A stretch of DNA of 37,148 nt from Candidatus Blautia merdavium (lineage in GTDB: Bacteria > Bacillota > Clostridia > Lachnospirales > Lachnospiraceae), in NCBI GenBank assembly GCA_019119975.1, contig DWVZ01000012.1, positions 1-37,148 of the forward strand. Reading direction: 5' to 3'. The notes beneath the pieces were generated by a model. It was not told where the DNA came from. It saw only the letters and a list, made by a program, of their open reading frames with translations, and searched no databases. Position 1 is the stretch's first letter; every line of letters begins with the position of its first letter. The translations under genes and the position numbers were made by a program. Positions 7,683-15,770 of the stretch are shown here, piece by piece.

Positions 7683-9173
7683 TTATAAAACTACCAGAAA
7701 TCTTCGGAAGGCTTCTCTGCCCTCAGGCGTGCATTTGTATACGCCTGCATCTTCCAGAACGTGGACGAAGACCTGTCCTACTTCCTGCTGAAGGATCTCC
7801 ATGACATTTTCTTTTGTAATATGGTCGTATTTGGGAAGGAATTCCTTTACCCAGTCAGCGTGTTTTTCAAGGGTTTCGTTTTCTGCCGGGTCCTTTCCTT
7901 CCAGGATATACTGTGCCAGCAGCTCCAGCTCATCTTTCAGTCTTGCGGGAAGGACTGCCAGACCCATGACTTCGATGAGACCGATATTCTCTTTCTTAAT
8001 GTGATGATACTGGGCATGAGGATGGTAAACACCCAGAGGATTCTCTTCTGTGGTGATATTATTTCTCAGTGTCAGGTCCAGTTCGTACACATCGCCTTTT
8101 TTCCTTGCGATAGGCGTGATGGTGTTGTGAGGTTCGCCGTCTGTCTCAGCATAGATAAAGGCAGCTTCATCGGTATAGCCTCTCCATTTCTCCAGTACAT
8201 GGCTTGCCAGGTCAATGAGACGCTTTTCATCCTTGCTGCGGATCCTCAGTACAGACAGCGGCCATTTCACAATACCTGCTTCCACATCTTCATAGCCCGG
8301 AATTGTCACGGTCTCCTCCATCGGTGCATTTGCCATGGCAAAGGTATAGTGACCGCCCTGGAAATGGTCATGGCTTAAAATAGAACCGCCGACAATGGGA
8401 AGATCCGCATTGGAACCCAGGAAATAGTGGGGGAAGAGCTTGATAAAATCAAACAGCTTCACAAAGGTATTTCTCTCGATCTTCATGGGGATATGCTGTC
8501 CGTTAAACACGATGCAGTGCTCGTTGTAATATACATAAGGAGAATACTGGAATCCCCACTGGCTGTCATTGATGGTAATGGGAATGATCCTGTGGTTTTC
8601 CCTTGCCGGATGGTTGAGCCTTCCTGCATATCCTTCATTTTCCATGCACAGCTGGCATTTGGGATAGCTGCTTTGTTTGGCGTTCTTTGCAGCGGCTATG
8701 GCTTTGGGATCTTTCTCCGGCTTTGACAGGTTGATGGTAATATCAATGGTGCCGTAGGGGCTTTCCACGGTCCATCTCCTGTCTTTCTTGATCCGGTAGC
8801 GGCGGATATAGTCGCTGTCCTGGCTGAGTTTATAGAAATATTCCGTGGCTGCCTCAGGGCTTTTCTCATACTGCTTCCAGAAGGTTTCCTGGACCTGTGC
8901 CGGACGGGGCACCAGGCAGTTCATGATCTTGGTATCAAACAGATCCCGGTAGCCGATGCTGTCTTCGATGATGCCTCTTTTTACCGCTTCATCCAGAAGG
9001 TTTTTGAGGATGTCTTCCAGACAGGCTTTTCCGGGCGCCTGTTCCGGCTCTGTGTATTCATCCTCATGGAACAGATCCAGAAGCAGGTTGATGGTATACG
9101 TCCTCTCACATGCCGGAAGCAGTCCTGCATCGATTCCGTACTGTACTAAATCTCTGATATTTTCATTTAACAT
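7683..9173 (-). CDS. galT: UDP-glucose--hexose-1-phosphate uridylyltransferase (GalT, type 2)
   Basis: A 496-residue enzyme of the Leloir pathway that exchanges UMP between UDP-glucose and galactose-1-phosphate. The length matches the long Firmicutes type rather than the 350-residue E. coli type. Recognisable stretches are CQLCMENEGYAGRLNHPAR, FQYSPYVYYNEHCIVFNGQH, the HDHFQGGHYTFAMA segment with the catalytic-type histidines, and a C-terminal WVKEFLPKYDHITKEN block. The start at 9173 follows GGGGAGGACAAGGAT; a longer start at 9230 adds 19 unconserved-looking residues. No galK, galE or galM lies next to it; it is a single-gene unit with its own promoter and terminator. Confidence 0.95.
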   Translation of the reverse strand: MLNENIRDLVQYGIDAGLLPACERTYTINLLLDLFHEDEYTEPEQAPGKACLEDILKNLLDEAVKRGIIEDSIGYRDLFDTKIMNCLVPRPAQVQETFWKQYEKSPEAATEYFYKLSQDSDYIRRYRIKKDRRWTVESPYGTIDITINLSKPEKDPKAIAAAKNAKQSSYPKCQLCMENEGYAGRLNHPARENHRIIPITINDSQWGFQYSPYVYYNEHCIVFNGQHIPMKIERNTFVKLFDFIKLFPHYFLGSNADLPIVGGSILSHDHFQGGHYTFAMANAPMEETVTIPGYEDVEAGIVKWPLSVLRIRSKDEKRLIDLASHVLEKWRGYTDEAAFIYAETDGEPHNTITPIARKKGDVYELDLTLRNNITTEENPLGVYHPHAQYHHIKKENIGLIEVMGLAVLPARLKDELELLAQYILEGKDPAENETLEKHADWVKEFLPKYDHITKENVMEILQQEVGQVFVHVLEDAGVYKCTPEGREAFRRFLVVL

Positions 9174-9288
9174 ATCCTTGTCCTCCCCGTCCGCAGCCTG
9201 TGCTCCAGGCTTCCTTTTGCTCCTTTGCACGTTCGGCTGCTGTACTTGTACTTTTTTTAAAAACTTTCAAGATATTTTTATCTCTTTT

Positions 9289-9318
9289 ATTGTACTCTTT
9301 TTCACTTCACTTTGTCAA
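9289..9318 (-). promoter_or_regulatory. Sigma-A promoter for galT
   Basis: TTGACA (+ strand 9313-9318) and TACAAT (9289-9294) separated by 18 bases on the minus strand, giving a 5' leader of about 110 bases. No catabolite-repression (cre) or GalR-like operator was recognised in the leader. Confidence 0.75.
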
Positions 9319-9351
9319 TGCAGGAGTTGTTTTTGTCTATTTTATACAATG

Positions 9352-9398
9352 CAAAACCAGCGCAGATCCAGAGAAAATCTTCCCCTGCCCTGCGCCGG
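9352..9398 (-). terminator. Intrinsic terminator of the GntR-ABC operon
   Basis: On the minus strand, CCGGCGCAG pairs with CTGCGCTGG (9 pairs with one G-T) around a 24-base loop, followed by TTTTGC. It lies 18 bases after the permease stop and just ahead of the galT promoter. Confidence 0.7.
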
Positions 9399-9415
9399 TT
9401 CTATGATCAAACGTG

Positions 9416-11530
9416 TTAGTCTGTAGTTTCTTCTGCTAATTTTTCAAAGATCTCCCTGGTATCCGGAGTCTCCTGCACAAGGTAGGAGGACGTAAGACCC
9501 TGTTCCTGGTTCTTCCAGTAAAGATCTGTATTGATCCCGAAATTATAATCGCTGTCAATGCTGTATTTTCCGGAAAAGAAGGAAAGATGATCCAGGATCG
9601 TCTGCATTTCCTCTTCGTCTGTTACCATGTAGGAACCGTACAGCCCTTCACTGTCCGGGATTATGCCGGAGAGCCCGATCTGCTGTATGTCAGCCGCAGA
9701 GATTTGGGCAGGCATAGGACTTCCTGCTTTTTCCAGAAGCTCTCTGGTCTTGGTAAAGCTCTCGTACACCGGCAGCCGGTAATACGCCTCATACCCTTCT
9801 TCCGTTTCTTTCTGCCGCAGGCAGAGACACCCGATGATCCGCTCCTCGGACGCCTGCGCAAAGGTCATGCTTTCCAGTTCACCTTTATAGGTCTTATAGA
9901 TATTTTCCATGGTATCCCCTTTTGCCTCTACCTGTCCGCCGATCTGGAAAAAGTCTTCGGTATACAGATGTTCTGTCTGATCAAACGCAATGTAAGAGGT
10001 AGGAAGCACCTGCTGCCTGTATTCCCAGTTGTCGTAAATCTTCTCCACAGAATCTGTCAGCTCTTTGGTTTCCGGAAGCAGATAACTGCGGTAAACCGTC
10101 CTTCCGGATTTTAAATGGAATCCCACGTCCACAGAAACCATGGTTTCATTATTACTCCACGAATCCATATACTGGACCATTCCATAGCCATAGAAGTACT
10201 GGTTCTTATCATCTTCTGTCTTATCTTTATAATAATCCACGCCCATGCCGGCAATCTTGTAAATGTCATCAAAATTTTCAACCTTGTTTTCTCTTAACAG
10301 GCTTGACGGACTCTTATAAACGTCTGCATTTTCCCGGTACTTATCCTCAATGCTGCTGATGTACACAGACATAGACTGGATCTTCTCTTTTTCCGGCAGA
10401 TAAGCATCCACGCCGAATACGTCCACGTGATATCCCATGGCAATAATCCCCAGGAGTACTGCCATCACTCCGGTGGAAATTCCAGGTTTCAGGCTCTTTC
10501 TGATGTCCAGCGTATAAAGGAATTCTACCATGGCAGAAAAAACCAGCAGCGCAAACGCCAGGCTTAAAACAAACCACAGAAATTTATGATGGGTCATATA
10601 GCTGGTAAAAGCCACAGCAAGCAGAAGGGATGCCGGCATCACCACCGCTACCTTGATCACTGGCTGAAACTTCGCAAAAGCAATGGACCGGTGATAGCTT
10701 TCCGAGGGACGAATCCGGTAGACAGCCAGACAGAGCACTGTCAGCACCGCTGCCAGAATCACACCGTACACCACATATTTTATCAGCGGATTCAAAAAGG
10801 AAATATCTGCCAGCGCGCCGCTGTAGGCAAAGATCGGACTTAAAAACACTTCCCAGCCTACATCGCTGACAGCCGAAAGGGTATGGAAAAACATACCGTT
10901 CAGCGCATGCTGGATCATGCGCAGCGCCGGCAGATAGACCAGAAGTGCCGCGCTTCCTAAAAGAGCCGTAAATAAATTTCCTGTCAGCAGCACTGCCAGG
11001 ACTGTTGTCTCATAAATCACCAGAAAATACAGCAGATGGAATCCAGTCATCAAAAGACTTGCTTTTACCGCAGTCCCCGTCACTGCCCCATATGCGGCTC
11101 CCACTGCATAGGTCAGTAAGAGATTCACAGCATACGGTAAGAAAACCAGAAGCATTGCCCCTGCGGCTCTTGTCAGGAAAAGCTCCTCTCTTCTGATGGG
11201 AAGGCTGTGGTAAAAATCCACCTTTTCCCCTGAATGGAGATAAGAAAACTGGAGCAGTCCCAGCAGGATCCCGGCTCCTGCCATGACAACTGCCAGCATT
11301 GCATTCTCACTTCCTGCCACCCGAAGGAATTCAAAAGCTGCCCAATGCAAGTTTTGCCCCATCATCTCATAAGTTGACGTATCTGTCGCATAGATTTTCG
11401 CGTTCTCTATCCTCACCACAGTACTGATAGGCAGCGCCACCAGAAAGGCAAGGAACAAAAGGATCATAACCGGAATATTTTTTCTCAGCTGATCCTTTAA
11501 ATTTTTAAGAAAAAAGCTGCCTGATGTCAT
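9416..11530 (-). CDS. Large ABC transporter permease (DUF6449-like extracytoplasmic C-terminal region)
   Basis: A 704-residue membrane protein. After a short N-terminus, an ABC-2-like permease half carries several membrane segments up to about residue 370 (for example MILLFLAFLVALPISTVV, AVVMAGAGILLGLLQF and VSLVFSAMVEFL-like hydrophobic stretches); a SGEKVDFYHSLPIRREELF motif follows the second segment, common in this permease type. The last 330 residues are hydrophilic and acidic, resembling DUF6449. The start at 11530 follows GGAGGTGGCAGGAT; a GTG at 11551 is an alternative. It overlaps the ATPase gene by 26 bases. With the ATPase and GntR regulator it matches YtrA-type operons that respond to cell-envelope stress; the substrate is unknown. 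Confidence 0.8.
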   Translation of the reverse strand: MTSGSFFLKNLKDQLRKNIPVMILLFLAFLVALPISTVVRIENAKIYATDTSTYEMMGQNLHWAAFEFLRVAGSENAMLAVVMAGAGILLGLLQFSYLHSGEKVDFYHSLPIRREELFLTRAAGAMLLVFLPYAVNLLLTYAVGAAYGAVTGTAVKASLLMTGFHLLYFLVIYETTVLAVLLTGNLFTALLGSAALLVYLPALRMIQHALNGMFFHTLSAVSDVGWEVFLSPIFAYSGALADISFLNPLIKYVVYGVILAAVLTVLCLAVYRIRPSESYHRSIAFAKFQPVIKVAVVMPASLLLAVAFTSYMTHHKFLWFVLSLAFALLVFSAMVEFLYTLDIRKSLKPGISTGVMAVLLGIIAMGYHVDVFGVDAYLPEKEKIQSMSVYISSIEDKYRENADVYKSPSSLLRENKVENFDDIYKIAGMGVDYYKDKTEDDKNQYFYGYGMVQYMDSWSNNETMVSVDVGFHLKSGRTVYRSYLLPETKELTDSVEKIYDNWEYRQQVLPTSYIAFDQTEHLYTEDFFQIGGQVEAKGDTMENIYKTYKGELESMTFAQASEERIIGCLCLRQKETEEGYEAYYRLPVYESFTKTRELLEKAGSPMPAQISAADIQQIGLSGIIPDSEGLYGSYMVTDEEEMQTILDHLSFFSGKYSIDSDYNFGINTDLYWKNQEQGLTSSYLVQETPDTREIFEKLAEETTD

Positions 11531-12407
11531 ATCCTGCCACCTCCGTTTCACTGATAAAGATTTCCTCCAAAGTCAGAGGGATCGCCTCTGCGAACAGAGG
11601 TTTCTTCGCATCGATCTTATCCAGGATCTCCTGCCGGCTGCCTCGGACAACCATGGTAAGAAGAGAAAGCCTCTTTTCGTACTGCATCACATCCAGTTCT
11701 TTTAAAAGGCGTTCCTCATCTGCCGGATCCGGGATCACGCACTGGACTTTATGGATCTGCAGCCGCATCTCCTCCACATCCTTAGAGAGCAGTACACCGC
11801 CTTTGTGAAGAAGCCCTACATGGTCACAGATATCTTCCAGTTCCCTTAAATTGTGGGAAGCAATGATGGGAGTAAATTCCCGGTCCGATACCTCATATGC
11901 CAGAATGCTCTTTGCAGCCTGCCTCATCACAGGGTCCAGACCGTCAAAAGTCTCGTCGCAGAACAGGTATCGGGTCCCTGCGCAGATTCCCAGGATCAGG
12001 GCAGCCTGCCGCTTCATACCTTTGGAAAAGGTGCTGATCCTGCGTTTCTTATCCAGACCGATCTTTTCCATCAGACTACAAAACCGCTTTTTATCATATC
12101 TGGGATAAAACATCGCATAGTACTCTGCCATTTCCTCCCCTGTGGCATTGCGGAAAAACCACGCCGTGTCAGGAAGGAAAAAGATTTCCTGCTTGATCTT
12201 TGTATTCTCAAAGGTCTGCTGTCCGTCCACGCTCAGCTTTCCGCTGTCTGGCCTCAGCACGCCGGACAGCATGCGCAGCAGAGTACTTTTGCCGGCGCCG
12301 TTGGTTCCGGCAAGTCCGAAGATGCTGTTGTCGCCAATGGTCAGGCTGACTTCATTGACTGCTTTTTGTTCTCCGAAGCTTTTGCATAATTTTTCAGTTT
12401 TTATCAT
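11505..12407 (-). CDS. ABC transporter ATP-binding protein (YtrB-like)
   Basis: A 300-residue nucleotide-binding subunit. Walker A is GTNGAGKST (residues 34-42), the signature is FSKGMKRQ, Walker B is YLFCDETFDGLD and the switch histidine is in IIASHNLRELEDICD. The C-terminal 80 residues are a family extension without membrane segments, so the permease must be the separate downstream protein. The start (AGGAGG site) overlaps the GntR stop by four bases (ATGA), showing translational coupling. It energises the large permease; import or export cannot be told from sequence, but partners of GntR/YtrA regulators are usually involved in envelope stress or antibiotic response. Confidence 0.92.
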   Translation of the reverse strand: MIKTEKLCKSFGEQKAVNEVSLTIGDNSIFGLAGTNGAGKSTLLRMLSGVLRPDSGKLSVDGQQTFENTKIKQEIFFLPDTAWFFRNATGEEMAEYYAMFYPRYDKKRFCSLMEKIGLDKKRRISTFSKGMKRQAALILGICAGTRYLFCDETFDGLDPVMRQAAKSILAYEVSDREFTPIIASHNLRELEDICDHVGLLHKGGVLLSKDVEEMRLQIHKVQCVIPDPADEERLLKELDVMQYEKRLSLLTMVVRGSRQEILDKIDAKKPLFAEAIPLTLEEIFISETEVAGYDIRQLFS

Positions 12408-12775
12408 GTCTCAACCTCCTCGTAGAACTGTGCTGTCTTCTGCAGGCACAAGTCCTTGGATATGCCGATTTCTTTCGCCTCTTTCACCAGCTCTCTGAGT
12501 TTTCCAAAGAAAACCTCTGTCTTTTTCTCTTTCAGCGCCCGGTCGCCTGAGACGAATGCGCCTCTGCCCTTTACGGGATAGATAAATCCCTGCTGTTCCA
12601 AAATGCTGTAGGCTTTCTGGATGGTATTGGGATTGATAGAAAGTTCTGCGGCAAGTGACCTGACCGAAGGCATCTGTGCATCCGGTCCCAACACCCCTTT
12701 AATGATCAGCATCTGGAACCGGTCCACGATCTGTTCATAAATCGGTTTGCGGTTTTGATAATCAATGACAATCAA
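12404..12775 (-). CDS. GntR-family transcriptional regulator (YtrA subfamily)
   Basis: A 123-residue repressor with an N-terminal winged helix-turn-helix (KPIYEQIVDRFQMLIIKG, then MPSVRSLAAELSINPNTIQKAYSILEQQGFI) and only a short helical C-terminal tail, which defines the YtrA subfamily. I start it at the TTG at 12775, seven bases after AGGAGG; an upstream ATG at 12805 has no ribosome site and adds ten residues not expected in the family. It is the first gene of the operon and is likely autoregulatory: a perfect inverted repeat lies just downstream of the -10 box. Confidence 0.93.
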   Translation of the reverse strand: MIVIDYQNRKPIYEQIVDRFQMLIIKGVLGPDAQMPSVRSLAAELSINPNTIQKAYSILEQQGFIYPVKGRGAFVSGDRALKEKKTEVFFGKLRELVKEAKEIGISKDLCLQKTAQFYEEVET

Positions 12776-12816
12776 GGCACTTCCTCCTTTCTTTGATCGT
12801 ATCATTCATGTATGAT

Positions 12817-12839
12817 GTGTACTATTCATCCTAGTACAC
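12817..12839 (-). promoter_or_regulatory. Candidate GntR (YtrA-type) operator
   Basis: A perfect 8-base inverted repeat GTGTACTA / TAGTACAC with a 7-base spacer. It begins four bases after the -10 box, covering the expected start site, an ideal repressor position. The half-sites resemble the GTAC-containing sites of YtrA regulators (from memory of the family). Confidence 0.75.
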
Positions 12840-12843
12840 TTAG

Positions 12844-12872
12844 ATTATAAAAAAGACAGTCCTCTTTGTCAA
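12844..12872 (-). promoter_or_regulatory. Consensus sigma-A promoter of the GntR-ABC operon
   Basis: On the minus strand, TTGACA (+ 12867-12872) and TATAAT (+ 12844-12849) at exactly 17 bases: a perfect consensus match. The -35 box lies in the loop of the upstream operon's terminator and the spacer covers its T-tract side. Confidence 0.9.
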
Positions 12873-12889
12873 GAAAAACTGTCTTTTTT
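12849..12889 (-). terminator. Intrinsic terminator of the lysC-thioesterase operon
   Basis: A perfect 12-base-pair stem AAAAAAGACAGT / ACTGTCTTTTTT with a 17-base loop, 14 bases after the thioesterase stop. Being A/T symmetric it may work in both directions. It physically overlaps the next operon's promoter. Confidence 0.85.
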
Positions 12890-12903
12890 ATCATTTTTAA
12901 TTT

Positions 12904-13320
12904 TTAAAGCCTCTCTTCGTAAGCCTTACGGAATTTTTCATGATAGAAGCCATAGCCTTTTTTCAGACTCAGGACATTCCCCTGCCGGTCTAAAAAGCAG
13001 TGGCTGCTCTTTCCGGTACACCGCACTTCGCCTGTTGCGGCGTCCTTTACCGTATATGCCAGCTGCAGTTTGACTCCGTTATATTTTTCAATCAATGTTT
13101 CGATGACCACCGTATCGCCGAAATGGGTCATACTCTTATATTCGCAGGATACAGAAAGGACAGGGCTGATCACGCCTTCCTCCTCCATTTTTTGATAACT
13201 GAAGCCGCACTGAGTCATAAAGTCAACCCGGGCCTCCTCAAACCAGCGGATATAATTGGAATGGTGTATGATTCCCATCTGGTCTGTCTCATAATATTGG
13301 GTTTTATGCTGATATTCCAT
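12904..13320 (-). CDS. Acyl-CoA thioesterase, YbgC/FadM (4HBT) family
   Basis: A 138-residue hot-dog-fold thioesterase. The signature YYETDQMGIIHHSNYIRWFEEAR near the N-terminus carries the family's catalytic Asp (in ETDQMG) and the HHSNY helix start; SVSCEYKSMTHFGDTVVIET follows as expected. It would hydrolyse acyl-CoA or a related thioester; the physiological substrate is not evident. The start follows AAGGAGAGAACC. It is the last gene of the unit aspartokinase - membrane protein - thioesterase, 10 bases after the membrane protein gene. Confidence 0.9.
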   Translation of the reverse strand: MEYQHKTQYYETDQMGIIHHSNYIRWFEEARVDFMTQCGFSYQKMEEEGVISPVLSVSCEYKSMTHFGDTVVIETLIEKYNGVKLQLAYTVKDAATGEVRCTGKSSHCFLDRQGNVLSLKKGYGFYHEKFRKAYEERL

Positions 13321-13330
13321 GGTTCTCTCC

Positions 13331-13774
13331 TTACATTGCTGCCGCTTCTAAATCTTTTTTATTACGGATGGCTGCCCACAGATAAAAACCGTGGAGCAGG
13401 AAAGGAAACAGCATAGACAGGGAAATCTGTCCGCCCAGCGCAAAAACAGATACCGCATCTGCCAGGATCGTATAGACAAAGAGTCCATAGCTGAATAAAA
13501 TCGGCGGTTTTTCTTTTCCTTCCTTTCCGCCCAAAAACATTCCCAGAAGCCCGGCGGCAGTCATTACGATTCCTCCTGCAAGACTGATGCCTACGGTAGA
13601 AAACATCATGGTCTTTGTCAGTACTTCTCCCATTTCCTGCGCCATCTGGATCAAGCCGTCCATATCGGACAGAACCGCATATGCCAAAAGCACGCCCTGC
13701 ATCAATTCCCAGACACCCAGGATCAGTTCACACATGGCGATCATGCGCAAAATCGGTACTCGCTTCCTATACAT
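13331..13774 (-). CDS. Four-helix membrane protein of unknown function
   Basis: A 147-residue protein with about four predicted membrane segments (around residues 10-33, 57-83, 91-113 and 116-136), a glycine-rich second segment (VGISLAGGIVMTAAGLLGMFLGG) and a short KEGKEKPP loop. There is no cysteine motif, signal peptide or recognised domain. The start follows GAGGAG. It lies between aspartokinase (34-base gap) and the thioesterase (10-base gap), so it is probably on the same transcript. I do not recognise the family. Confidence 0.7.
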   Translation of the reverse strand: MYRKRVPILRMIAMCELILGVWELMQGVLLAYAVLSDMDGLIQMAQEMGEVLTKTMMFSTVGISLAGGIVMTAAGLLGMFLGGKEGKEKPPILFSYGLFVYTILADAVSVFALGGQISLSMLFPFLLHGFYLWAAIRNKKDLEAAAM

Positions 13775-13808
13775 AGCTAATTCTCCTCGTATCCTTCACA
13801 ACAAATTT

Positions 13809-15137
13809 TTAAATCTGTGTTTCCACAAAAATATCATAAATGGCTTTGATCGCAGGCTCAAAGTCTTCATTCTTCACACCTACAATAACGTTCAGCTCAC
13901 TGGAACCCTGGTCGATCATTTTTACATTGATATTTGCATGAGCAAGGGCAGCAAAGATCCGAGCCGCTGTTCCTCTGGTGGAGCGCATACCTCTTCCGAC
14001 AACTGCAACCAGAGCCAGATCAGACTCCAATTCCATATAATCCGGGTTTACTGCCCGGTGGATACCGGAAATTACCTGCTGTTCTTTTTCCGCAAATTCT
14101 TCCTGATGGATAAATAACGTCATGGTATCAATGCCTGAAGGCACATGTTCAAAGGAAATCCCCTGCTCTTCCAGTACCTGGAGTACTTTTCTGCCAAAAC
14201 CGATTTCTGCATTCATCATAGACTTCTCAATGAATAAGGAACAGAACTCTTTCTTTCCGGCAATGCCTGTGATGGTATATTTAGGCTTTTTGCAGGTATC
14301 TTCTACGATCATGGTTCCCGGATCCTCAGGTGCATTGGTATTTCGGATATTGATCGGGATTCCCGCTTTTCTCACCGGGAAGATAGCGTCTTCGTGAAGC
14401 ACCGTCGCTCCCATGTAGGACAGTTCTCTTAATTCCCGGTAGGTGATGGTATCGATCGCCTGAGGATTTTTCACGATCCTGGGGTCTGTTACCATAAAGC
14501 CGGATACGTCTGTCCAGTTCTCGTACAGATCCACATCCATGGCTCCTGCAATGATAGAACCGGTGATATCCGAACCGCCTCTGGAGAAGGTCTTGATGGT
14601 TCCGTCTTCCTTGGCTCCGTAAAAACCGGGGATCACGGCATTCTCCAGATCTTTGAGCCTCTTTGCCACCAGAGCCTCTGTGATTTCTCCGTCAAACTTG
14701 CCGTTTCCGTCAAAGCGGATGATCTCTGCAGGGTCCACGAAATGGAAGCCCAGATAGGCTGCCATGATCTTGCCATTTAAATACTCTCCTCTGGAAGCTG
14801 CATACTCCTGCCCTGCCTGGCTGCGGAAATTTTCTTCCACAACCTTAAAGTCTTCCTCCATGGAAAGTTCCACTCCCAGACCGTCGATGATCTCCTGGTA
14901 GCGGCTTTTGATCTCTGCAAGGATTTCCTGGAATTTTGCCTCCTCTTCCCTGGCAGCTTTATAACATGCATATAATAAATCAGTGACTTTCGTATCATTG
15001 GAAAAGCGCTTTCCGGGTGCAGAAGGAACCACGTATCTCCTGCTTTCATCTGCACGGATGATCGCCCCTACTTTTTTAAACTGTTCCGCGCTTGCCAAAG
15101 AACTTCCGCCAAATTTCACAACTTTTTTCATTTTCAA
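13809..15137 (-). CDS. lysC: Aspartate kinase
   Basis: A 442-residue enzyme that phosphorylates aspartate at the head of lysine, threonine and methionine synthesis. The kinase domain starts with KFGGSSLA and contains PGFYGAKEDGTIKTFSRGGSDITG; two C-terminal ACT domains follow (ITGIAGKKEFCSLFIEKS and VAVVGRGMRSTRGTAARIFAALAHANINVKMI), so allosteric control by end-product amino acids is expected. I keep the TTG at 15137, six bases after GGGAGG; the ATG at 15131 is a near-equal choice. The upstream leader is short (about 70 bases) and holds no lysine riboswitch. Confidence 0.95.
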   Translation of the reverse strand: MKMKKVVKFGGSSLASAEQFKKVGAIIRADESRRYVVPSAPGKRFSNDTKVTDLLYACYKAAREEEAKFQEILAEIKSRYQEIIDGLGVELSMEEDFKVVEENFRSQAGQEYAASRGEYLNGKIMAAYLGFHFVDPAEIIRFDGNGKFDGEITEALVAKRLKDLENAVIPGFYGAKEDGTIKTFSRGGSDITGSIIAGAMDVDLYENWTDVSGFMVTDPRIVKNPQAIDTITYRELRELSYMGATVLHEDAIFPVRKAGIPINIRNTNAPEDPGTMIVEDTCKKPKYTITGIAGKKEFCSLFIEKSMMNAEIGFGRKVLQVLEEQGISFEHVPSGIDTMTLFIHQEEFAEKEQQVISGIHRAVNPDYMELESDLALVAVVGRGMRSTRGTAARIFAALAHANINVKMIDQGSSELNVIVGVKNEDFEPAIKAIYDIFVETQI

Positions 15138-15211
15138 TCTTGTCCTCCCTTGGAATCTCTTCTGTACATGGTATGTACTTTACCGCTTTAAAAACATTCC
15201 GCATGGTATAA

Positions 15212-15240
15212 ATAATATCCGTTCTTTCGGGAAATGTCCA
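15212..15240 (-). promoter_or_regulatory. Sigma-A promoter for the lysC operon
   Basis: On the minus strand, TGGACA (+ 15235-15240) and TATTAT (+ 15212-15217) spaced by 17 bases, each five of six consensus bases. The leader to the lysC start is about 70 bases. Small hairpins just upstream (15238-15254 and 15271-15287) lack T-tracts and are not convincing terminators. Confidence 0.6.
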
Positions 15241-15296
15241 GCTTTTTCTGCTGGTTTTGCCAATTAAATGCATTTCCTGGGGAAATGTATGTATTT

Positions 15297-15770
15297 TTAT
15301 GCAGACTCGTTCCCTCCTTCCAGAGAAACCCGCACATTTTTCCGCATAAGAACCAGTTCCTCTGCCTCCTCCATTTCCTGCTTCTCGTAAAATCCCATGG
15401 TACTGGGTGCCCGCAGAGTATAGAGCAGCACCGTATCCACACCTTTCTCTTTTAACTGTTCCTCAAAGTAACGGAAAATCTTTGTGCCAAGCCCCTGTCC
15501 TCTCTTTTGGTTGCTGACACAGAATTCCCGGATGCTGAAATTCATCCGGTCATAATACTGCTCCATACAGCCCAGAATCATACCGCACAAAACGCCGTCC
15601 TCGTAAGCGCACAGTCCGTAAAAATCCTCTACATGGATCATCTGGTGCAGCCGTCTTCCTGCGGTTTCCTCTGTCCAGCCGTCGTTCCAGGGCGGGGCGT
15701 TAAAAGTTTCCACATACAGCCTGGCAAGCTGCGGAATATCTGTAAGTTCCATTGTCTTATAAGTGATCAT
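15297..15770 (-). CDS. GNAT-family N-acetyltransferase
   Basis: A 157-residue GNAT protein. The acetyl-CoA binding motif is in REFCVSNQKRGQGLGTKIFRYFEEQL (Q/R-x-x-G-x-G/A type), followed by the C-terminal VLLYTLRAPSTMGFYEKQ strand-helix pattern. The acceptor substrate cannot be predicted. The start at 15770 follows TTGGAGGGG; a start at 15827 would add 19 residues that lie inside the upstream gene. It overlaps that gene by 14 bases, so translation is coupled. Confidence 0.88.
   Translation of the reverse strand: MITYKTMELTDIPQLARLYVETFNAPPWNDGWTEETAGRRLHQMIHVEDFYGLCAYEDGVLCGMILGCMEQYYDRMNFSIREFCVSNQKRGQGLGTKIFRYFEEQLKEKGVDTVLLYTLRAPSTMGFYEKQEMEEAEELVLMRKNVRVSLEGGNESA

Noticed and set aside
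15138-15296. Possible lysine riboswitch upstream of lysC
   Set aside because: The transcript leader after the promoter is only about 70 bases, too short for the five-stem lysine aptamer, and no terminator/antiterminator pair is visible.
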